Source of the DNA: Zanthoxylum bungeanum
Taxonomy: Eukaryota; Streptophyta; Magnoliopsida; Sapindales; Rutaceae
Assembly: GCA_019454045.1 (NCBI GenBank)
Contig: SKCR01047748.1
Location: 1-64,000 of the forward strand
Length of the DNA stretch: 64,000 nt
Direction of reading: 5' to 3'
How positions within the stretch are numbered: the stretch's first letter is position 1; each line of letters opens with the position of its first letter. Made by a program: the position numbers and the translations under genes. Positions 57,344 to 64,000 of this stretch are shown here, piece by piece. Below the pieces are notes generated by a model, which was given only the letters and a program-made list of their open reading frames with translations, did no database searches and had not been told where the DNA came from.

Positions 57344-58097
57344 TGTTTTCAGGCACTATGGTATTTAAAGCAGCACGACAGGGGCAAAAAGGTAAATCCC
57401 ATTCTTATTCAGGATCATTGATGCAGACCCGACCCATAAAAAGCCAGCAGCAAGGGCCCGAGCACTTTGCAATAAGAGGCCGAGCACCTTATGGTTACAG
57501 ACCGACCACAACAGGAAGAGACCGAGCACTTTATGGTCGGCAACCGATCACTTTGGTTCGAATGACCGAGCATTATCAGACCGACCTCATGAAGACCGAC
57601 CAGATGGCGAGACATGCTCCGGAAGATGACACCCTATCCTTGCGGATAAGAAGACAGTCCTACCTTCATAAGAGATACTGATGAAGACAGTGTCCTAGAA
57701 GGATAAAGGAAAAGGTAGATTTGATTAAGGAATCCTTGTGGGAACAGGAGATTGTTTTCAACTAGGAATCCTCATACTAGAAGGAATCTGATTTCTTCAC
57801 TATTATAAATAGAAGGGTAGAGTATGTATAAGGGGTATCAGAATCAAAACTTGTAAAAAAGCACAAGAGATACGAGTTTCAGCAATAAAAGTATAAGTTC
57901 TGTTTGTGTCCGTGGACGTAGGTTGGACAAAAATCCACCGAACCACGTTAAATCTCCTTGTTTGATTGGCACATTATCTACCTTCTGCTAGGTTTGCTTT
58001 TGGTTTCCCCCATAACCAAAAAAATTCACTATTGAAGGAGGATTGCCTCGGGAGTGATATTCCCATATTGCCCTGAGACCAAAATCCACAGTCAACA
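57344..58097 (+). repeat. 5' LTR of Tat-2
   Basis: About 754 bp, TGTTTTCAGG to CAGTCAACA. It has a TATA box TATAAATAG at 57804-57812 and several copies of a GACCGAGCA motif (57450-57580). The start is less certain than the end. Confidence 0.7.
57804..57812 (+). promoter_or_regulatory. TATA box of Tat-2 LTR
   Basis: TATAAATAG, about 290 bp before the end of the LTR. It should drive gag-pol transcription. Confidence 0.65.
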
Positions 58098-58099
58098 GT

Positions 58100-58117
58100 T
58101 GGCGCCGTCTTTGGGGA
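58100..58117 (+). promoter_or_regulatory. Primer binding site of Tat-2
   Basis: TGGCGCCGTCTTTGGGGA begins two bases after the LTR end. It is a Tat/Athila-type PBS, distinct from that of Tat-1. Confidence 0.8.
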
Positions 58118-58151
58118 ATTTCGTAACAAAAAGCAATTCGCGAGAAAGACA

Positions 58152-59686
58152 ATGGCAGAAGGCGGGAATCATCAATCTTCAGGGAGTCCCGTAACAGACT
58201 GGATGAAAAAGATGGAAGAAAGTATGAAATCCATGATAGGTCGGCTGAGAGAATGGAGGAAACGAACAACGAAAGACCCGAAGTCGGAACCAGTCGAAGA
58301 AGAGGAGAAAAAGCAGAAGGGAAAAGGGCGGTAGATACAAGTGAAGATGATGAACCAAGGAGGAGGGGCCCCTACGGGATAAAATCCGTAGTTGTAGAAA
58401 AATATTCACAAACAGAGGACACATGGGAAGAAGAAGAAAGAAGACCATCACCAGATCCCTCCTATGATAGCCTCCGCGACTCCAGAAAAGAGGACAGTGA
58501 GTATGGCAGAAATGAGCGGGAAGTTCCAAGGCATAAGGAACACTGCACCCGGGGCAATAGACGAACAGAGGGGCACAAAAGACGACATGGCGGCACAACC
58601 AGTGAGATAAAGTCTTGGTTAAAAAAAGAGATGACCAAGTGGGGGATAGGCCTCAAGACCGATACAAGTGATGCCCGGGACGGTGGGGAGGAATCTCTCC
58701 TCATGGAAGAAATAAAATCGGAAAAATTCCCAAAGCGATTCAACATGCCGACCATGGCGCCTTACAAAGGCCACTCTGACCTGAAATCCCACATCGAAAG
58801 CTTTGTCATGTTAATGGAAGTCCAGGGAGTAGTAGGAGATGCCATCTGTAAAGTGTTCCCCCTAACTTTGGGTGGACCCGCCATCCTATGGTACAGAAGT
58901 CTGGCCCCGGGGAGCATCGGAAGCTTCACACAACTCAAAAGGTCGTTCGTTCGACACTTTAAAGGGGCCTGCGTCCCCAAGAAGACGATTGGAGAATTGA
59001 GGCTTATGAAACAAGTAGATGACGAGCCCCTAAAAATTTTCATCGAGATGTACCACAATATGGTACTCGAGGTCGGAGGGTACGAGTCCCAAGAGGCCCT
59101 GGAAAGTTTAAAGGGAGCCATAAGGGTCGGAAAACTATGGACTCACCTAAGAATCCAAGACACACCAGATTATGCTACCGCTCTAGAGGTAGCCCGGAAA
59201 TTTGTCTTGTTGGAAAGCGAAGAAAAGATTTCCCGAAGGGGGACGGCCATTCGAGAAAGAACAACAAGAACAGAGGCCCCCCGACGACCGGACAGGGAAT
59301 TCAAAAAATTCAATCCAAGACCAAAAGAATTCAAACCAATGCCTCGAAGAGATCAGGAAAGAGGGGTCGCGTTCCAGGTGAATCATGTAGTCCGAGAAGA
59401 AGCGTATATTCCCCTGAGCAAGCCACCAGGGCAAATCATCATGAAGATACAAGAAAAATGCCTCTTGATAGAACCCGACCTCAGGAGATTCCCCCCGGAT
59501 AAAAGAAACAAGAAATCTTACTGTGTACATCACAATCAGATGGGGCACACAACGGACGAATACAAGGATCTGCGGGAACAGATGGAGGACCTAGCCCGAA
59601 ACGGGTATCTAAATAGTTATATCGACCATGAGGCCATGGCGGCCAGACAGAGGGCACAAAACCGACAGGTGAACATCATCGCATGA
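58152..59686 (+). pseudogene. Gag of Tat-2
   Basis: The ATG at 58152 (MAEGGNHQSSGSP) starts the frame. A one-base shift near 58250 moves to the long frame ending at 59686. The N-terminal 130 residues are charged and low-complexity. The capsid-type domain (KFPKRFNMPTMAPYKGHSD ... GPAILWYRSL ... FTQLKRSFVRHFKG) is followed by a basic stretch. The zinc knuckle YCVHHNQMGHTTDEY has lost its last Cys. It ends with IDHEAMAARQRAQNRQVNIIA. Except for the early shift the frame is intact over 470 codons. Confidence 0.83.
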
Positions 59687-60526
59687 GGGAAAACACTGGC
59701 CGGAAACTCTAACCGGTCAAGAAAAAGCTATAGCCGAATACATGGGACAGAGGTGCTGGAAACGGAAAGGTCCCCAGTACCACAAGGAAGTCGGTCGGTA
59801 CCCATAATGTTCACCGACGAGGATGCTCGAGGGGTGAGTTTCCCCATGACGATGCGCTAATAATCAAAGCTACAATCAGCGGCACAGAGGTAGACAGAAT
59901 CCTGGTAGATCCCGGAAGCACGGTAGACATAATCTCCAAAGAAGCTTTAGAAAGCCTGGGAGTTGAGTACATAACCCTAACTAATGACGGCACCCCATTG
60001 TACGGTTTTGGAGGCTCAACGGTCATCCCGCTGGGAAGAATACAATTGGCAACAACCATCAGAACTCACCCCAGGACCCGGACAGTTATAATAAACTTTA
60101 CCGTGGTAGACTGCCTGAGTAGTTACCAAGTCATTGTCGGCCGACCTTTTATGATGAAAACAAAGGCTGCGATGTCCTGTTACTACTTAAAACTGAAATT
60201 CCCCACCCGGGAAGGGATCGAAATCATATGCGGAAGTCAGAAGATAGCCTGTAGTTGTTTCGCCACTCTCTCACGAGAAAACCTCTGCATCGAAGAAAGC
60301 ACCATGAAGAGGCAGATGGGAGAAGACGAGGAAAACCCAAGGAAGGACCCGGGTCCTCTCCCGAATAAAGTTGCCTGGCTAGGAACAGTTGAAGAGTTGG
60401 AAGAAATAAGGCTGTTCGGACCGAAAAAAAACATAAAGATAGGGGGGAACTTGGACGAAACCCTAAAAAAGGGTCTGCTAGAATGTCTACGGGAGTACCC
60501 CGATATCTTCGCGTGGGGACACAATG
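59687..60526 (+). pseudogene. Aspartic protease of Tat-2
   Basis: The reading frame begins behind a shift near 59845 (four C where five would keep frame). Active-site region ILVDPGSTVDIISKEAL (D-P-G in place of D-T/S-G), then LYGFGGSTVIPLGRIQL, and the second conserved block YQVIVGRPFMM. The linker to RT is charged (EDEENPRKDPG). The region 59687-59830 is a poorly readable gag-protease linker. Confidence 0.75.
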
Positions 60527-60751
60527 ACATGCCCGAGATTGACCCAAAGTTCATCAGTCACCGCTTGGCAGTAAGCCCGTCACACAAATCGGTCAAACAG
60601 AAGAGAAGAATCTTTAATCAAGAACGGTGCAGAGCGGTGGCGTCCGAAGTGGAAAAACTGTTAAAATCTGGCTTCATCAGAGAAGTCAAGTACCCAGAAT
60701 TGGTGTCAAACGTGGTGTTAGTGAAGAAGTCCAATGGAAAATGGAGGAATA
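60527..60751 (+). pseudogene. N-terminal RT fragment of Tat-2
   Basis: GHNDMPEIDPKFISHRL, FNQERCRAVASEVEKLLKSGFI and VVLVKKSNGKWR are the conserved start of gypsy RT. The similarity stops at 60751, where the tandem-repeat region begins. The YxDD active site, RNase H and integrase are absent. Confidence 0.82.
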
Positions 60752-61420
60752 TGCCCTCAATGTTTCGAACACCCTTCGATCCTCACATACTCGAGGCCCG
60801 TTTCAGAAAACAGTTGGCACCAAGGCCACTTCATTATTCGGCTCGGGATTGGAACTTTTTTTCCGCCGAGGCCACTTGACTGCTCGGCTCGGGGTCGGGT
60901 TACGTCCCACCGAGTCATCCTCATTGGTATGGGGACGGGACATTCCCCCAGAACCAAGTGTCTCTTTTAGCTCGGGGTCCTCGGAATATCCAGGGACATA
61001 CTCGATACATAGGATCCGTGAGAGGCATAGCACGGGGATGGATGATACCCCCGTGGCGATTTCTTGCTCCAGTGTTACCGAATATAAGGAGAGATATGCC
61101 CTTAATGTGTCCAACACTCTTTGATCCTCACTTACCCGATGTAATGGATCTGTGAGAAAGCATAGCACGGGGAGAGATGATGCCCCTGTGACGATTGCTA
61201 GCTCTAGTGATGCCGGACCTAAGGAGGAATGTGCCCTTAGTATCCCGGACACTCTTTGATCCATTCATCATTTGGATCCAAGAGAGGCGCAACACGGGGA
61301 TGCGTTGTGCCCCTGTAGCGTGTGCCTGCTCCAGCGTGGTAAGGAGGAGCCCTCGTACAATACACAGGCTCCACAGTGACCCGACGTATAGAGGATGTGC
61401 CCTTAACATTTAAACGCTCT
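60752..61420 (+). repeat. Tandem repeats of about 130 bp in Tat-2
   Basis: Degenerate units containing GCATAGCACGGGGA near 61025, 61160 and 61287 (135 and 127 bp apart), with the companion block ATATGCCCTYAATGT at 60749 and 61094. Parts of 60841-60990 belong to the 44-bp repeat type. No coding sense. Repeat arrays in the non-coding part of Tat/Ogre elements are known sources of plant satellite DNA. Confidence 0.7.
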
Positions 61421-61655
61421 CTGATCCAAATCCTGGTTCGCCGGGACACCGAATTGAAAGGTTCAGAATTATGTTTTGGAGGCCTCGGACAGGACGCTGT
61501 TCTGAGGTATCTGTGCTGTTGTTTAAACTTTTTTGGTTTTATTTTCCAAAATTTTGTTTTTGTTTTTTCATCGGTCTGAAAATGGGACGCCCAAGAGAGA
61601 TTCGATAGGGCTTCAAAGGTTGATTCCCTTCCCTTCAGAGCAAGTCCCAATGATT
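61421..61655. other. T-rich interior of Tat-2
   Basis: Non-coding, with a T-rich stretch at 61520-61580. No recognisable signal. Confidence 0.4.
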
Positions 61656-61905
61656 GTTCGGCTCGGGACTGGATTTCGTTCCGCCGAGGCCATTTAGTTA
61701 TTAGGCTCGGGGCTGGATTACGTTCCGCCGAGGCCATTCAGTTATTCGACTCGGGCCTGGATTTCGTTCCGCCGAGGCCACTTGGTTATACAGCTCGGGG
61801 TCGAACCACATCCCACCGAGTCTATCTTTTGGATTGGGGACGTAACATCCCCCCAGGGCCAAGTGTTTCTTACAGCTCGGGGTCGGGTTACGTCCCACCG
61901 GTTGT
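61656..61905 (+). repeat. 44-bp tandem repeats in Tat-2
   Basis: GCTCGGG-type starts at 61661, 61705, 61749 and 61793, an exact 44-bp period. Each unit reads GGATTTCGTTCCGCCGAGGCCA or similar. The same motif occurs at 60841 and 60887 and, in longer form, near 61875. Confidence 0.78.
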
Positions 61906-62344
61906 ATCTCACCATTCGTGTTCTTCACAACTCAGAGTTAATCCTCGACCACTGAATAATTTGGGTCTCGGTTCGTGTTATCCCCTCACGAACGAGCCTT
62001 AAAAAAATCATTTGAAGAAGAACACCCAGAGCAAAGAACAGAAGAAAAAATCCGGAAACACATATATATATATATATATATATATATTCGAGTAAGACAT
62101 GAAATGTTATTATAAGAAAAAGAGACAAGTGTACACAAGGCCCCGTCTGGGTTACCCCTTTTTAATCAGCCCACACATGGGCAAGAAGTTCTTCCTCGAC
62201 CAGCTCAGACGACGGATGGATCGGCTCGGTCTCAAGATGGGGGACATCAGCTTCAACCTCGGCAACATGAGAGGCCCTTACTTCAAGGATTGGAGATGGA
62301 ACCTCATGATAGTCCTCGCCAGGAGCAGGAACCTCAGGACGGTT
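61906..62344. other. Non-coding stretch with AT microsatellite
   Basis: It contains an (AT)n run at about 62064-62088 and a low-complexity flank. It is the 3' flank of the antisense gene, and I see no clear poly-A signal. Confidence 0.45.
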
Positions 62345-64000
62345 TTATTGAAGAGCTGGGAGAACCGGGGCGATCGAAATCGGTTCGGGATCCATCACTT
62401 CTTCGGGAGGAGGGGGTAGCCACCTCTGAAACTCTTCCTCGGACATTTCCCCTTTACAAAAATGGATGGCCGCATGAATACGACCCATTTCTAAATCAGG
62501 TAGAACCATGGGGATGATTTCCGCACAATCACCGACCCTTTCAAGACGAATGGAGTCCCTCTCGGCCTCCCACTCAAGTTCTCTATCCTTGAGCTCGGCA
62601 CGGGCCCGTCCCAGCTCCTCCTCCTTGGCCCGCAGCTTATACTCCACGCTGCCTATTTCCACATTGAGGATCCCAATCTCAGTCCGGGCGTCCACCAAAC
62701 TTTCTTTAGCTTCTTCAGCGTTCTTCCGCTCTAGGGTAGCAGCAGCCTTAAGGGCTTTGTTTGTTTTAACAGCCTCAACCGCAGCCAGCTCATGATTCCT
62801 ATTCCTCTCTTCGGCACTAGCCAACTTGGCCTCCATTTCAGAAAGACGATTCTGAAGCCTCTGGGCTTGGCCGCCTTCGGACAAAAGGCTTATAAACAGG
62901 TCCTTATTTTTGGCCGCGAAATAATTTGCCTGCCGAGAAGAAAAAGAAGTTAGGAAAATAAAACAAAGTCTGAAAGACACCACGTATATAGAAGAGAAGT
63001 AAAAGAAGTGACCTGGGCTAGCTGGGAGCACAACTTTGCAACTACCTCCTCGGGTGAAAGGTCCTCAAACCTCGGAATCTTCTCAGGAGGTACGGCCCCG
63101 ACCAGCTCATTGAAAGCCGATAACAAATGGGAAGTAGCCTCCCTAATATTCTTCCCAAGGTCATCAACTCCAAGAACCACAACATCTTTCAATTTCTTGG
63201 AAGGACCCTTCTGCCGAACTGGAGTTTCTCTGCTTGGAGCCTCCTCCTCCTCCAATTCCCGCCTTAATTGAATATCCACAGCTCCAAATCGACGCTTCCT
63301 TCTCCTGGAAGGTCTTGGAGGGCTATCAGGACGGGTAACACCCATTGGAAGCACCCCGGAAAGCGAAGACCGACCTTGAGAGCTCGGAAGTTTCAGGCCG
63401 TTTCCGAGAAGTACCAGCTCCACCTGGGCTAGTTTTCTTCGCAGCACCGGTAAACCGATCAAGGTACTTTGGTCTCTTCGACATACCTGCAAAAAGCAAA
63501 GACAAAAGAAAGGTTTAGGACCTGAGCATACAAAAAAAAAGAAAAAAAGAAGAGAGACGAAATCAAACATGATAAATAAACGAGGGAGTTGGCTAGAAGA
63601 TCAACAGGCATCTACCTATCCGACCCGAGACCTTGGGGGGAACGGCTTGAACAAGTCCCGATTCAAAAAATTCCGCATCGTTTATCAACTCCCTCCAATG
63701 AGCGGCATACCGCCGAGCCCAGAATACCCACTTCCGGACCTGGCGGGAGACCTTGGGAGCATCCGTCCAACAGGCTAGGGGGAATAGAAAAACAGGGTAA
63801 GAATCCAAACATAAAAAAAACTAAGGGCAGGAAAAATAAAGGTTAAACTCCTGACTTCCCGCTCTGAAGATATCCGGAACCAAAATCTCCTCTCCATTCG
63901 ATCTCAGGGTCCGTCCCCAATCTCCAGTGGCCCAGAACCAAAGATCTTTGATATTCTTATTGGAGTCAGAGAGTTTTTGGACAACGTTTGATGAACTGTC
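62345..64000 (-). CDS. Antisense spliced gene of Tat-2, putative gypsy-type transposon (Transposase_28-like) protein, partial
   Basis: Minus strand, 5' end beyond the window. Four coding blocks with GT...AG introns and matching phases: exon to 63856, intron 63775-63855 (81 nt, phase 1); exon 63616-63774; intron 63487-63615 (129 nt, phase 1); exon 63013-63486; intron 62930-63012 (83 nt, phase 0); last exon 62345-62929, stop TAA. The first block (DLWFWATGDWGR) resembles the domain called putative gypsy-type transposon in plant annotations. The third is basic and begins near MSKRPKYLDRF; a one-base shift near 63345 breaks it. The last is a long coiled coil (LSEMEAKLASAEERN ... KEEELGRARAELKDRE) with an acidic Pro-rich tail. 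Function unknown. Confidence 0.6.

Larger units (their letters stand above)
57344..64000 (+). mobile_element. Tat-2: second Tat-clade Ty3/gypsy element, incomplete
   Basis: Plus orientation. LTR 57344-58097, PBS 58100, gag, protease, only the start of RT, tandem repeats, then an antisense spliced gene on the minus strand. RNase H and integrase are absent. The 3' LTR lies beyond the window, so the 5' edge at TGTTTTCAGG is inferred from where B2 gag sequence ends. Confidence 0.8.

Noticed and set aside
58179..59548. Minus-strand frames opposite Tat-2 gag
   Set aside because: Composition follows the gag frame on the other strand. No introns or domains as in the true antisense gene further right.
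60734..61737. Frames of 65-165 codons across the Tat-2 repeat region
   Set aside because: They are produced by the GC-rich tandem repeats, and the predicted proteins are repetitive with no family resemblance.
1..64000. A conventional host gene hidden among the repeats
   Set aside because: I scanned both strands for frames with recognisable cellular domains and found only transposon-related ones and the virus-like remnant. A small exon or non-coding RNA could still be missed.

Overview
This 64 kb window is nuclear DNA of a flowering plant, most likely a eudicot, and consists almost entirely of transposable elements. I see no cellular protein-coding gene, rRNA or functional tRNA. The evidence is nested Ty1/copia and Ty3/gypsy LTR retrotransposons, tRNA-derived SINEs, a Mutator-type fold-back element, a hAT-type MITE, plant-type short introns and TATA boxes, and AT-rich spacers. 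I cannot name the species.

Left part (1-19165): an AT-rich tract with a 54-bp tandem repeat and an 860-bp Mutator-like element with a perfect 9-bp target duplication. A decayed plant-virus movement-protein-like reading frame begins at 2201 and is cut at 2503 by a 12-kb Ty3/gypsy Tat-clade element (Tat-1, 2504-14561, minus orientation). It resumes at 14562. Tat-1 has near-identical 507-bp LTRs, a PBS, a PPT and a GTTCT target duplication. Its gag and pol carry stop codons, the protease is missing, and the integrase has lost a catalytic Asp. On its opposite strand it carries a spliced plant-mobile-domain (PMD) gene. Then follow a SINE, a hAT MITE, further small repeats, a second SINE and a degraded LTR with six GGGGAC...CCCC hairpins.

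Middle (19166-52649): one Ty1/copia element (B1, minus) holds, in its 3' LTR, a second copia element (A, 19893-47660, minus, target duplication ATGGC). A holds in its leader a third (C, minus, CTAAA), and C holds in its 3' LTR a fourth (D, plus, 27835-35084, GACAT). A rearrangement has duplicated about 1.1 kb of A's gag and leader plus a full copy of the C LTR. All pol genes are broken.

Right part (52650-64000): a sister copy of B1 (B2, plus) lies head to head inside B1's leader, and its gag is interrupted by a second Tat-clade element (Tat-2, from 57344, plus). Tat-2 has LTR, PBS, gag, protease and only the first part of RT, then tandem repeats, then its own spliced antisense gene on the minus strand, which runs off the window. 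That gene is unrelated in its N-terminal part to the one in Tat-1.

The most interesting items are the two different spliced antisense genes in two Tat-clade elements, the movement-protein-like viral remnant split by Tat-1, the chimeric junction in the nested copia block, and a splice-donor/acceptor pair shared by the copia elements that would remove their 1.6-2.3 kb leaders.
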